The notes beneath the pieces were generated by a model, which was not told the DNA's origin, did no database searches, and was given only the letters and a program-made list of their open reading frames with translations. Shown one piece after another: positions 25,542 through 33,906 of a DNA stretch of 64,000 nt (position 1 is the first letter of the stretch; each line of letters starts with the position of its first letter). Source of the stretch: Phenylobacterium sp. (GTDB lineage: Bacteria > Pseudomonadota > Alphaproteobacteria > Caulobacterales > Caulobacteraceae). Position numbers and translations under genes: made by a program. The stretch lies in NCBI RefSeq assembly GCF_030681155.1, contig NZ_JAUXXE010000033.1:1-64000 (forward strand), given 5' to 3'.

Positions 25542-26417
25542 CTAGACCGGGCGCGGACCGGCCAGCGCGCCGTAGAGATCGGTGCGGCGGTCGCGGAAGA
25601 AGCCCCAGGCCGCGCGGTGGGTGGCCAGGAAGTCCAGATCGAAGCTGGCCTGGACGATGCCCTCCTCCGAGCCCAGCTCAGAGACCAGGTCGCCGCGATG
25701 GTCGGCGATGAAGGACGAGCCGTAGAAGGCCTGACCGCCGGTGGGATAGTTCTCCCAAGGCTCGAAGCCGATGCGGTTCGCGCCGACCACAGGGATGACG
25801 TTGGAGACCGCGTGCCCCTGCATGGCGCGCCGCCACGGCAGGGCGGTGTCCAGGGTCGGGTCATGCGGCTCCGAACCGATAGCGGTCGGATAGAGCAGGA
25901 TCTCGGCGCCCAGCAGCGCCATGGCGCGGGCGCATTCCGGGTACCACTGGTCCCAGCAGATCCCGACGCCGATCTTGCCGAAGCGGGTTTCCCAGACCTT
26001 GAAGCCGGTGTCGCCCGGCCGGAAATAGTACTTCTCCTGATAGCCGGGGCCGTCAGGGATGTGGCTCTTGCGATAGACACCCATCAGCGAGCCGTCGGCG
26101 TCGATCATCACCAGGCTGTTGAAGTAGTGCGGGCCTTCGCGCTCGAAGATCGAGACCGGGATCACGACGCCCAGCTCGGCGGCCAGCGGGGCCAACTCGG
26201 TCACGCACGGGTGCTCGCGCCAGGGATAGGCGTGGGCGAACCAGTGCTCTTCCTGGGTGACGCAGAAGTACGGCCCTTGGAACAGCTCCGAGGGCAGGAT
26301 CACCTGCGCGCCGTTGGCGGCGGCCTGCCGGATGAAGACCTTGGTCTTCTCGATGTTGGCCGCCATGTCCAAGCCATAGGAGGTCTGGATCGCGGCGACA
26401 TTGATCGTACGGGCCAT
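25542..26417 (-). CDS. aguB: N-carbamoylputrescine amidase
   Basis: A 291-residue nitrilase-superfamily hydrolase that turns N-carbamoylputrescine into putrescine, CO2 and ammonia. The catalytic triad is visible: E44 in LPSELFQG, K117 in VYRKSHIPDG and C154 in GICWDQWYPE. The motif SHIPDGPGYQEKYYFRPGDTGF is specific for AguB-type enzymes. It overlaps the stop of aguA by 1 nt, matching the consecutive reactions agmatine to N-carbamoylputrescine to putrescine. Confidence 0.95.
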   Translation of the reverse strand: MARTINVAAIQTSYGLDMAANIEKTKVFIRQAAANGAQVILPSELFQGPYFCVTQEEHWFAHAYPWREHPCVTELAPLAAELGVVIPVSIFEREGPHYFNSLVMIDADGSLMGVYRKSHIPDGPGYQEKYYFRPGDTGFKVWETRFGKIGVGICWDQWYPECARAMALLGAEILLYPTAIGSEPHDPTLDTALPWRRAMQGHAVSNVIPVVGANRIGFEPWENYPTGGQAFYGSSFIADHRGDLVSELGSEEGIVQASFDLDFLATHRAAWGFFRDRRTDLYGALAGPRPV

Positions 26418-27427
26418 CAGGCGGGCTCCTGCTGGGTGATGCAGTGGAAGGACCCGCCGCCGGTCAGGATCGCGCTGGAGGGCAGGCCGATCACCGCGTG
26501 GTCGGGGAAGACGCTTTGCAGGCCCTGCAACGCCAGGTCGGCGGCTTGGCCCTCGCCATAGGTCGGCATGATCACGGCGCCGTTGGCGATGATGAAGTTC
26601 ATGTGGCTGGCCGGCGAGGCGCGACCGTCGTGGCCTTCGATCCAGCCAGGCGATGGGATGCGGACCACCTGCAGCGGGCGGCCGTCGGCGTCGGTCGAGG
26701 ACGCCAGCCGCTTGGCCGCGTCGTCATAGGCCGCGCCATTGACGTCGCCGCGCCCGAAGGCGACCGGACAGACCACGACGCCCGGCGTGACGAAGCGGGC
26801 CAGATTATCGACATGTCCGTCGGTGTGGTCGTTGGCCAGGCCTTCGCCCAGCCAGATCACCTTGCGGGCGCCGAGCGCGTCCTTGAAGGCGGCCTCGGCC
26901 GCGGCTTCCGTCCAGCCGGGATTGCGGTTGGCGTTCAGCACGCACTGACCGGTGGTCAGGATCGTGCCGATCCCGTCGTGATCGACGGCGCCGCCTTCGA
27001 GGATGAAGTCGTGGGCGACCAGCGGGACGCCGGAGGCCTCTGCGATCTGGGCGGCGACCTCGTCGTCGAACTCCATGTCGTACTTGCCGCCCCAACCGTT
27101 GAAACGGAAGCCGCGGGCGCTGGGACCATCGGGGCCTTTGGCGAAGATCGGACCGGTGTCGCGCAGCCAGACGTCGCCGAAGCGGCCGGGTACGATCTCG
27201 ATCCCGGCGACGTCACCGACCAGCCGGCGGGCCATAGCCTCGCCGCCCGAGGTCCCGGTCATCAGGCGAACCTTCTCGCGGCCCGGACCAGCCAGGGCGC
27301 GGGCCAGGGCGGCCACCTCGACCTGGGCCTGGGCGAGCTCGTCCTCCCACACGCCTTCGGCATGGCTGGGGAAGCCGAGCCACATGGCGCGGTGCGGAGC
27401 CCACTCGGCGGGAACGAGAACGGTCAT
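26417..27427 (-). CDS. aguA: agmatine deiminase
   Basis: A 336-residue guanidino-group modifying enzyme (PPAD family) converting agmatine to N-carbamoylputrescine and ammonia. Landmarks: VPAEWAPHRAMWLGFPSH at the N-terminus, VWLRDTGPIF, the ILEGGAVDHDG block, NDHTDGHVDNLARFV, and the catalytic cysteine C329 in GGGSFHCITQQ. First gene of the aguA-aguB-GNAT-GNAT run; provides a route from arginine-derived agmatine to putrescine. Confidence 0.96.
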   Translation of the reverse strand: MTVLVPAEWAPHRAMWLGFPSHAEGVWEDELAQAQVEVAALARALAGPGREKVRLMTGTSGGEAMARRLVGDVAGIEIVPGRFGDVWLRDTGPIFAKGPDGPSARGFRFNGWGGKYDMEFDDEVAAQIAEASGVPLVAHDFILEGGAVDHDGIGTILTTGQCVLNANRNPGWTEAAAEAAFKDALGARKVIWLGEGLANDHTDGHVDNLARFVTPGVVVCPVAFGRGDVNGAAYDDAAKRLASSTDADGRPLQVVRIPSPGWIEGHDGRASPASHMNFIIANGAVIMPTYGEGQAADLALQGLQSVFPDHAVIGLPSSAILTGGGSFHCITQQEPA

Positions 27428-27493
27428 GACCTACCTTAACCTATTGAACGCGCGCAGATGGGCGGAGCAGCGCCCCCCGTCAAGCATCACCAC

Positions 27494-27525
27494 GAAAAAG
27501 GGCGACCGCATCGCTGCGGCCGCCC
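27494..27525 (-). terminator. intrinsic terminator of the TonB-dependent receptor gene
   Basis: On the minus strand an 11-bp stem with one mismatch (GGGCGGCCGCA/TGCGGTCGCCC, 4-nt loop) is followed by TTTTT (27495-27499). It sits 25 nt after the receptor's stop codon. Confidence 0.85.
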
Positions 27526-27549
27526 CGATCGTCACCTTGACGTTAAGTC

Positions 27550-29991
27550 CTAGAACTCGGCGTGCAGGGTCAGGATGAAGGTCCGGCGATAGCCAGGCTG
27601 AGCCTGACCGTTACCGGTCAGGTTAGTGACCATGTCGCCGAGGTAACGCTCGTCGAACAGATTGGTCACGTTGGCCTGAAGGTAGGTGCCTTCCATGCCG
27701 AACTTGTCGAGCTTCCAGCGGGCGTCGAGGTCCCACAGCGTGTAGCCGGGGAATTTCTCGGTGTTGGTCAGGTTGGACCAACGGTCGCCGACAAACTTGC
27801 CTTGAACGCCGAGGCTGACCGACTCGATCGGGTCGAAGGTCACTCGGACCGCGCCCTGGGTCTTGGGCGTTTCGTACAGCGACTTGCCCTTGGTCGGGAT
27901 CGGAACCGGCGACGACGTCGAGCCTGGGATGTCGTCTTGGATTTCGGAGTCGACGTAGGAGAAGGAAGCGTATGCGCTCAGATATTCGGTGGGCTGCCAG
28001 CCGACCTGACCGTCGAAGCCCTGCAGCTTGACGTCGCCGACGTTGGACGAGAAGGCGATCCCGGCTTGTTCGTCGAACACGCGCTCGATGCGATTGCTGA
28101 ACTGGTTGTACCAGACCGAGGCCGCCGCCATGAACTGGCTGGTCTGATAGCGAACGCCCAGGTCGTAGGCTTGCGCCTTTTCCGGACCCGGATCGACCAG
28201 TACACGGTCGTAGAGGTCGTCGGTGCGCGGCGCGGAGAGCGTTTCGGCGTAGCTGGCGAACACCGTCAGATCGTCGGTGAAGTCGTAGCTGACGCCGACG
28301 TTCGGCAGGACGTCGTCATACTTCAACGTCCACTCGCGGGGATTGCCGTAGCGGTTCGCGGCGTTGGAGTTGAGCGCGCTCTGCGGGAAGGTCACCAGCG
28401 GGCGGCCCGTGCCATCGTCAGTGCCCGGGATCGGGGTGCCGACCTGAGTGGTGCAGAAGGCGTCAAACGTGTTCTGCTGGTAGCAGAAGTTGTTCAACTC
28501 GCGCTTGAAGAAGGGCGCGCGCACGCCGACGTTCAGCAGCAGGCGCTCTTCCATGAACCGGCCGCGATATTCGAGGGCCACCTGGTTCAGTTCGGCGACC
28601 GAGGCGCGGTCACGGCGGCGCAGGTTGGTGCCGTCGGGCAGCAGCACTTGCTCGCCCTGACCGTCCTTGCCGGCGAAGACGTTTTCGGGATTGCCCTCGC
28701 GATCAACAAAGCCGACGTCGCCGGTCTGACGATGTTTGGCCTTGTCGTAGGTGTAGGCCAGACGGACGCTCTGGGTGTCGGCGAACTTCCAGATCAGCGA
28801 AGAGGTCACGCCATAGCGACGGGTGTTGGTCGTGTTCGGACGATAGAGGGTGACACGGTCGAGCAGATCGCCGTCGCCGTTCAGGTCCACGCCGGGCGAA
28901 GCGGTGTTGCCGCGTAGCTGGGCGTCGGTTTCAGCAAAGACCGCCGAGCCGCCGCCGTTGGCCAGGGTGTACTGGAACGAGGGGTCAACCGTCAGGATGA
29001 GGTTGTCGCTCAGGTTCCAGCTGGACAGACCGCGCAGATTGCCGGTGTTCGACGGGTTGATGTTCACGCCGACGAAGGACGGGCAGACATCGATTTGTGC
29101 GCCGGGACCGGGCGCAGGCAGGGCTGGGATGCACGAGTCATTGTAGACTGGCAGGCTGCGCTGGTTGAACTGCGTGAGGTTCACGCGGTTGATGAAGTTG
29201 TTGCGGTTTTCGTTGTAGTTCGCGATCAGGCTGGCCGAGCCGATTTCGCCGAAGTCTTGATCGATGCGGCCGTTGACCTGCCACTTCTTGATCTTCCCGG
29301 GGGCGTCCTTCTGGGCGTCATGCGGGGTGAAGATCTCGTTGGTGGTGTAGAGGCCGGAGATCCAGGCTTTCGTGCCCCAAGGGCCCACGGCGCCGGTTTC
29401 GAGCGTGCCGTAGTAGCGCTGGTAGTTGTTGGAGCCGAAGGCGAGTTCGCCGCGGACGCCGAATTCGTCAGAGGCCTTGCGGGTCACATAGTTGATGGTG
29501 CCGCCGGCGGCCGCGGCCGTGGGGCTGTCGACGTCGGTGGTGCCGAGGTTGACCGTGGCGCGCTCGATCAGATCGGAGTCCAGCTGCTGGTTCGGGTAGA
29601 TGGCGTAATTGCCGCTGTCGTTGAGCGGCACGCCGTCCCAAAGCAGCGCAACGCGCTGGGAATCGAAGCCGCGGATGGTGATGTCGCCGCCGGCCGAGCC
29701 GAAGGCGTCGTTGTTCGTGAAGTTGACGCCCGGCATCAGGTTCAGGGACTGCAGGATCGTCTGGCCAGGCACCTGGCGCTGGATGAATTCCTCGCTGATC
29801 GAAGCGCGCGACTTGGGGTCGCGTTCGGCGACGATGACGCCGCTCAGATCGGCCGGACCGCGCGAACCGGTGACAACCAGTTCTTCAACGGCGGTGGTGC
29901 CGCTCGATTGGGCCATGGCGGCGTTGCCGATCAGCAGGCCGCTGGCCAAGGCAGTGGTCGCGCAGAGTGCGCGAGCAAGCATTCTATTCAT
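27550..29991 (-). CDS. TonB-dependent outer-membrane receptor
   Basis: An 813-residue outer-membrane transporter energised by TonB-ExbB-ExbD. A signal peptide (about 28 residues, ending AMAQS) precedes a TonB-box-like segment (VEELVVTGSR), the plug domain (about 45-160, with DITIRGFDSQRVALLWDGVPL and GGTINYVTRK) and a 22-strand barrel ending in the C-terminal aromatic AEF. There is no N-terminal FecA-type signalling domain. The barrel loops hold acidic and cysteine-containing stretches (NDSCIPALP). Substrate unknown; Caulobacter uses many such receptors for sugars, metals and cofactors. The ATG follows GAGGGG. Confidence 0.95.
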   Translation of the reverse strand: MNRMLARALCATTALASGLLIGNAAMAQSSGTTAVEELVVTGSRGPADLSGVIVAERDPKSRASISEEFIQRQVPGQTILQSLNLMPGVNFTNNDAFGSAGGDITIRGFDSQRVALLWDGVPLNDSGNYAIYPNQQLDSDLIERATVNLGTTDVDSPTAAAAGGTINYVTRKASDEFGVRGELAFGSNNYQRYYGTLETGAVGPWGTKAWISGLYTTNEIFTPHDAQKDAPGKIKKWQVNGRIDQDFGEIGSASLIANYNENRNNFINRVNLTQFNQRSLPVYNDSCIPALPAPGPGAQIDVCPSFVGVNINPSNTGNLRGLSSWNLSDNLILTVDPSFQYTLANGGGSAVFAETDAQLRGNTASPGVDLNGDGDLLDRVTLYRPNTTNTRRYGVTSSLIWKFADTQSVRLAYTYDKAKHRQTGDVGFVDREGNPENVFAGKDGQGEQVLLPDGTNLRRRDRASVAELNQVALEYRGRFMEERLLLNVGVRAPFFKRELNNFCYQQNTFDAFCTTQVGTPIPGTDDGTGRPLVTFPQSALNSNAANRYGNPREWTLKYDDVLPNVGVSYDFTDDLTVFASYAETLSAPRTDDLYDRVLVDPGPEKAQAYDLGVRYQTSQFMAAASVWYNQFSNRIERVFDEQAGIAFSSNVGDVKLQGFDGQVGWQPTEYLSAYASFSYVDSEIQDDIPGSTSSPVPIPTKGKSLYETPKTQGAVRVTFDPIESVSLGVQGKFVGDRWSNLTNTEKFPGYTLWDLDARWKLDKFGMEGTYLQANVTNLFDERYLGDMVTNLTGNGQAQPGYRRTFILTLHAEF

Positions 29992-30203
29992 GTGAGATCC
30001 CCTCATTCGTCTAGCAAGGAGCGACAGGCTCCCCAGCCTTCGCCTCCAAACTTGGACGGCCCTATAGCTCGGAAAATTCGTCCGTGGGTGACGGATTCGT
30101 GACGCATCCCCCTCTTGACGTTACAGCAGATCAATAAGGTGGCGCCTGTCGCTTTACAGACACGCTCCGCCGCGCGAGTTTCCGCGCGAGACCGGAGGCG
30201 CCC

Positions 30204-31775
30204 TTGGCCCGCAGCAGATTGTCCGAATACGGATTCGACGACCACTGGCGCGCGGTTCTGCTCATCACCGTCGGCCTGACGATCGTTCGGCTGGTGACTC
30301 TGTTCGCCTCGCCGCTCGAGCTTTACCCCGACGAGGCTCAATACTGGCTTTGGTCGCGCACGCTCGACTGGGGCTACTATTCAAAACCGCCGATGGTCGC
30401 CTGGCTGATCTTGACGACGACCGCGATCGGCGGCGACGCCGAGCCCTGGGTCCGGCTGTCCTCGCCCTTGCTGCACGCCGGCACGACGCTATGCGTCTAC
30501 GGGATCGGGCGACGGCTCTACGGATCATCCAGCGGCTTTGCGGCCGCGGCGCTCTATCTGTTGATGCCGGCGGTGCAGCTCTCCTCGCTGGTCGTGGCGA
30601 CCGACGCCTCGATGCTGCTGTTCCTGGCCCTGTCGCTGCTAGCCTATGTCGAACTGCCCACCTCCGAAGGACGCCGCCGCCTTTGGCTGGCGGCGGGCTT
30701 TGGGGCCGCGACGGGCCTGGCGTTCCTGGCCAAGTACGCGGCGATCTACGCCCTGATCGGCCTGGCCCTGCACCTGCTCATTTCGCCGCAAGCGCGCGTG
30801 ATCTGGAGCCTGAAGACCACCGCCCTGGCCCTGGCCGCCTTCCTGCTAGTGCTGGCCCCCAACCTCGCCTGGAACGCCGCCCACGGGTTCTCCACCGTCC
30901 AGCACACCGCCGCCAACGCCAATTGGAGCGGCCAGAGCCTGTTCAACTTCCAGGAGCTGAGCGACTTCGTCCTCTCGCAGTTCGGGGTGTTCGGGCCGAT
31001 CCCGTTCGCAGTGCTGGTCGGCGGCGCGGTGCTGCTGACCATACGCCGCCAATTGCAGCCGGCCGACCTGCTGCTCCTCTGCTATGCGGCGCCGCCCCTG
31101 CTGATCGTCACCCTCCAGTCCTTTATCAGCCGCGCCAACGCCAACTGGGCCGGGGCGGGATACGTCGCCGGAATCGTCCTGGCCGCCGCTTGGCTGATGC
31201 GCTGGCGCGCGCGCTGGTGGCTGATCGGGGCGGTGGTGATGCAGGCGGCGGTGGCCGCCCTCTTCCTAGCCTGCGTGCTGACGCCGCCGCTCGCCGACAC
31301 CCTGGGCCTGGCCAACGCCTTCAAGCGCGCCAAGGGCTGGGAACAGATGACCGAGGAGATCGCCAACCGAGCCCTGCGCGAGCCGACCGGCAGCCTGAGC
31401 GCCGTGGCCGTGGACGACCGCTTCATGTTCAACGCCGCGGCCTACTACGGACGCGAGTACTTCGGGAAGAATGGCGAGCCGCCGCTGAAGATGTGGGTGC
31501 GCGAGGCACATCCGCAGAACCAGGCCGAAACCACCGAGCCGCTGACCGCCGAACTTGGCAAGCGAGTGCTGGCGGTCAGCCTGGAACCGGCCTTCGCCCC
31601 CGAGATGGCGGCCGACTTCAAGTCGGTGTCCAGCTACCAGATCGTCAGCGTCTGGCTCGACAGCAAGCGGCGGCGGCGGGCCGAGATGTTCATCGGCGAG
31701 ACCTTCGCGCCGATGCCGAGGGACCCAGTCACCGGACTGCCCGTCAAGAAGCCGCCGGCCCCCAAACAGCCTTGA
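30204..31775 (+). CDS. ArnT-like family 39 glycosyltransferase
   Basis: A 523-residue integral membrane protein of the PMT_2/GT39 superfamily, which moves a sugar from a polyprenyl-phosphate donor to lipid A, another lipid or protein on the periplasmic side. The catalytic acidic pair is D43-E44 in YPDEAQYWLWSRTLDWGYYSKPP; about 11-12 membrane segments follow and a soluble C-terminal domain starts near 380. The start is TTG (30204), 5 nt after a perfect GGAGG. Its 3' end overlaps msrA by 32 nt on the opposite strand. Acceptor not known. Confidence 0.9.
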   Translation: MARSRLSEYGFDDHWRAVLLITVGLTIVRLVTLFASPLELYPDEAQYWLWSRTLDWGYYSKPPMVAWLILTTTAIGGDAEPWVRLSSPLLHAGTTLCVYGIGRRLYGSSSGFAAAALYLLMPAVQLSSLVVATDASMLLFLALSLLAYVELPTSEGRRRLWLAAGFGAATGLAFLAKYAAIYALIGLALHLLISPQARVIWSLKTTALALAAFLLVLAPNLAWNAAHGFSTVQHTAANANWSGQSLFNFQELSDFVLSQFGVFGPIPFAVLVGGAVLLTIRRQLQPADLLLLCYAAPPLLIVTLQSFISRANANWAGAGYVAGIVLAAAWLMRWRARWWLIGAVVMQAAVAALFLACVLTPPLADTLGLANAFKRAKGWEQMTEEIANRALREPTGSLSAVAVDDRFMFNAAAYYGREYFGKNGEPPLKMWVREAHPQNQAETTEPLTAELGKRVLAVSLEPAFAPEMAADFKSVSSYQIVSVWLDSKRRRRAEMFIGETFAPMPRDPVTGLPVKKPPAPKQP

Positions 31776-32346
31776 GCGCCCGGTCGCGGCCGCAGCCGAT
31801 GCGATAGGCGTTATAGCTGGCCGGGTTTTTCCTGGCGTAGTCCTGGTGATAGGCCTCGCCCTTCCAGAAGGTCCCGCCGGTCAGAACGCGGGTGGCCACC
31901 GGCTTGCCCAGCGTCTTGGCGACCTGCGCCTTCACCGCCTGGGCGGTGCGGGTTTCATCCTGATCGCTGACAAACACCGCCGTAGCGTAGGATGGGCCGC
32001 GATCGCAGATCTGCCCGCCCGCATCGGTGGGATCGATATTGTGGAAGAAGCCATCGACCAGCTTGGCGTAGCTGATCTTGGCCGGGTCGTAGGTGACCTT
32101 CACCGCCTCCAGGTGGCCCTGGTGATTGTCGTAAGTCGGGTTGCGGAGTGCGCCCCCGGCGTAGCCCACGACCACATCGGTCACGCCCGGCAAATGCTCC
32201 ATGGCCTTCTCAGCCGACCAAAAACAGCCGCCGGCGAACACCGCGGTCTTCGTCGGCCCGGCGGCCCACGCCGCCGCCCCGATGGGGACAGCTCCCGAAA
32301 GACAGAACAAGGCCGTGAGGGCCAGGGCGGTCCGGGTCGGTTTCAT
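31744..32346 (-). CDS. msrA: peptide-methionine (S)-S-oxide reductase, exported
   Basis: A 200-residue MsrA with a signal peptide of about 29 residues, so it repairs oxidised methionines in the periplasm. Catalytic C41 lies in FAGGCFWSAEK; the resolving cysteine is C185 in RIGCGRDRA. Other family blocks: GVTDVVVGYAGG, DNHQGHLEAVKVTYDP, and YHQDYARKNP. The start follows GAAGGTGAG. The exported form fits with the envelope thiol pair at 17880-20669 that could supply electrons. Confidence 0.94.
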   Translation of the reverse strand: MKPTRTALALTALFCLSGAVPIGAAAWAAGPTKTAVFAGGCFWSAEKAMEHLPGVTDVVVGYAGGALRNPTYDNHQGHLEAVKVTYDPAKISYAKLVDGFFHNIDPTDAGGQICDRGPSYATAVFVSDQDETRTAQAVKAQVAKTLGKPVATRVLTGGTFWKGEAYHQDYARKNPASYNAYRIGCGRDRALKAVWGPAAS

Positions 32347-32430
32347 GATCTCACCTTCGCGCGGCTACGAAAGGCGGCCGCTGTCTGGATGAGATACGCG
32401 CAATTTGGCTCGTTGGATGCGAGACCTTCT

Positions 32431-32454
32431 CCTCGCCCCCCTTGCGGGGAGAGG
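32431..32454. repeat. short palindromic repeat unit
   Basis: CCTCGCCCC/GGGGAGAGG, a hairpin with one mismatch, directly abutting the scoB stop codon. It resembles arms of the larger elements at 5011 and 20724 and may end the scoAB transcript. Confidence 0.5.
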
Positions 32455-32456
32455 AA

Positions 32457-33098
32457 CTAGAGCCCGACTTCGAATTCCGCCTCGGTCTTGGCCTTGATCT
32501 CATCGAGCGTGACGCCGGAGGCCAGAGCCGTCAGCTTCAGGGGCGACTTGCCGCGACCCACCTCAAAGACGCCAAGGTCGGTGATCAGCAGATCGACCAC
32601 GCCCGCGCCGGTCAGCGGCAGGGTGCAGGCTTTCAGCAGTTTGGGCGCGCCGGACTTCTCGACGTGATCCATGACCACGACCACGCGCTTGACGCCCGCG
32701 ACCAGGTCCATGGCTCCGCCCATGCCCTTCACCACCTTGCCCGGCACCATCCAGTTGGCCAGGTCGCCCTTTTCGGAAACCTGCATGCCGCCCAGGATCG
32801 ACAGGGCGATGTGGCCGCCGCGGATCATCGCGAACGAGTCGGCCGACGAGAAGTAGGACGAACTATCGAGTTCGGTGATCGTCTGCTTGCCGGCGTTGAT
32901 CAGGTCGGCGTCCTCTTCACCCTCATGGGGGAACGGGCCCATGCCCAGCATGCCGTTCTCCGACTGCAGGGTGACGTGCATGCCGGCCGGGATGTAGTTG
33001 GCGACCAGGGTCGGGATGCCGATGCCCAGGTTCACATAGAAGCCGTCGCGCAGTTCGCTCGCCGCGCGGGCGGCCATTTCGTCACGGGTCCAGGCCAT
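32457..33098 (-). CDS. scoB: 3-oxoacid CoA-transferase subunit B (SCOT family)
   Basis: A 213-residue subunit of succinyl-CoA:3-ketoacid CoA-transferase. The catalytic glutamate is E47 in the SENG motif (LQSENGMLGMGPFP), followed by GGHIALSILGGMQVSEKGDLANW. It starts 1 nt after scoA ends, giving tight coupling. The enzyme moves CoA between succinyl-CoA and acetoacetate (or a related 3-oxoacid), linking PHB/ketone-body carbon to the TCA cycle. A 3-oxoadipate role is possible but no aromatic genes are nearby. Confidence 0.94.
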   Translation of the reverse strand: MAWTRDEMAARAASELRDGFYVNLGIGIPTLVANYIPAGMHVTLQSENGMLGMGPFPHEGEEDADLINAGKQTITELDSSSYFSSADSFAMIRGGHIALSILGGMQVSEKGDLANWMVPGKVVKGMGGAMDLVAGVKRVVVVMDHVEKSGAPKLLKACTLPLTGAGVVDLLITDLGVFEVGRGKSPLKLTALASGVTLDEIKAKTEAEFEVGL

Positions 33099-33099
33099 C

Positions 33100-33834
33100 T
33101 TAGGCGCTCGCCTTTTCTTCGCCCATTTGCGTTTCTTTGGGACGCGTGGTCACGCGCTCGATGCGCTTCTCGAAGTTCGCGCCCTGGAAGATGCGATCCA
33201 CATAGATGCCGGGCGTGTGGATGTTGTCTTTGTCGAGCGAGCCGACTGGAACCAGGTGCTCGATCTCGGCGATGGTGACCTTGCCGGCCGTGGCCATCAT
33301 CGGATTGAAGTTCCGGGCGGTCTTTCGATAGACGAGGTTGCCCTCGGCGTCGCCGGTGTGGGCCTTGACGATGGCCAGGTCCGCGGTCAGGCCGCGCTCC
33401 ATCACATAGAGCTCGCCGTCGAACTCGCGGGTCTCCTTGCCCTCCGCCACCAGGGTGCCGACCCCGGTCTTGGTGAAGAAGGCCGGGATGCCCGCGCCGC
33501 CGGCGCGGATGCGCTCGGCCAGGGTGCCCTGCGGATTGAACTCCAGCTCCAGCTCGCCCGAGAGGTAGAGCTTCTCGAACAGCTTGTTCTCGCCGACATA
33601 GGACGAGATCATCTTCTTGATCTGTCCGCTCTCCAGCAGGACGCCGAGGCCAAAGCCGTCGATCCCGCAGTTGTTGGAGACCACCGTGAGGTTCTTCACC
33701 CCGGTCTCGCGGATCGCCGCGATCAGATTCTCGGGAATGCCGCAGAGGCCAAAGCCCCCGGCCATGATGGTCATGCCGTCGAAGAGCACCCCAGCCAGGG
33801 CTTCGGCGGCGTCCTTTTGGGTTTTTCCAGCCAT
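33100..33834 (-). CDS. scoA: 3-oxoacid CoA-transferase subunit A (SCOT family)
   Basis: A 244-residue CoA-transferase alpha subunit. Typical blocks: [19 protein letters not shown] (CoA-binding glycine loop), [43 protein letters not shown] and [21 protein letters not shown]. The ATG has AAGGG upstream. It is the first gene of the scoA-scoB pair; the antiporter gene upstream on the same strand ends 72 bp before it. Confidence 0.94.
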   Translation of the reverse strand: MAGKTQKDAAEALAGVLFDGMTIMAGGFGLCGIPENLIAAIRETGVKNLTVVSNNCGIDGFGLGVLLESGQIKKMISSYVGENKLFEKLYLSGELELEFNPQGTLAERIRAGGAGIPAFFTKTGVGTLVAEGKETREFDGELYVMERGLTADLAIVKAHTGDAEGNLVYRKTARNFNPMMATAGKVTIAEIEHLVPVGSLDKDNIHTPGIYVDRIFQGANFEKRIERVTTRPKETQMGEEKASA

Positions 33835-33906
33835 GACAGCCCTTTTAGCCGCAATCTGATGTTTGAGAACCGGGTGAGCTGAAAAAGTTCATCACTTGAT
33901 GAAACG

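Noticed and set aside
29992..30203. Possible riboswitch in the TonB receptor leader
   Set aside because: I could not find the cobalamin-box or other known riboswitch core; only a 5-bp stem near the promoter is seen.
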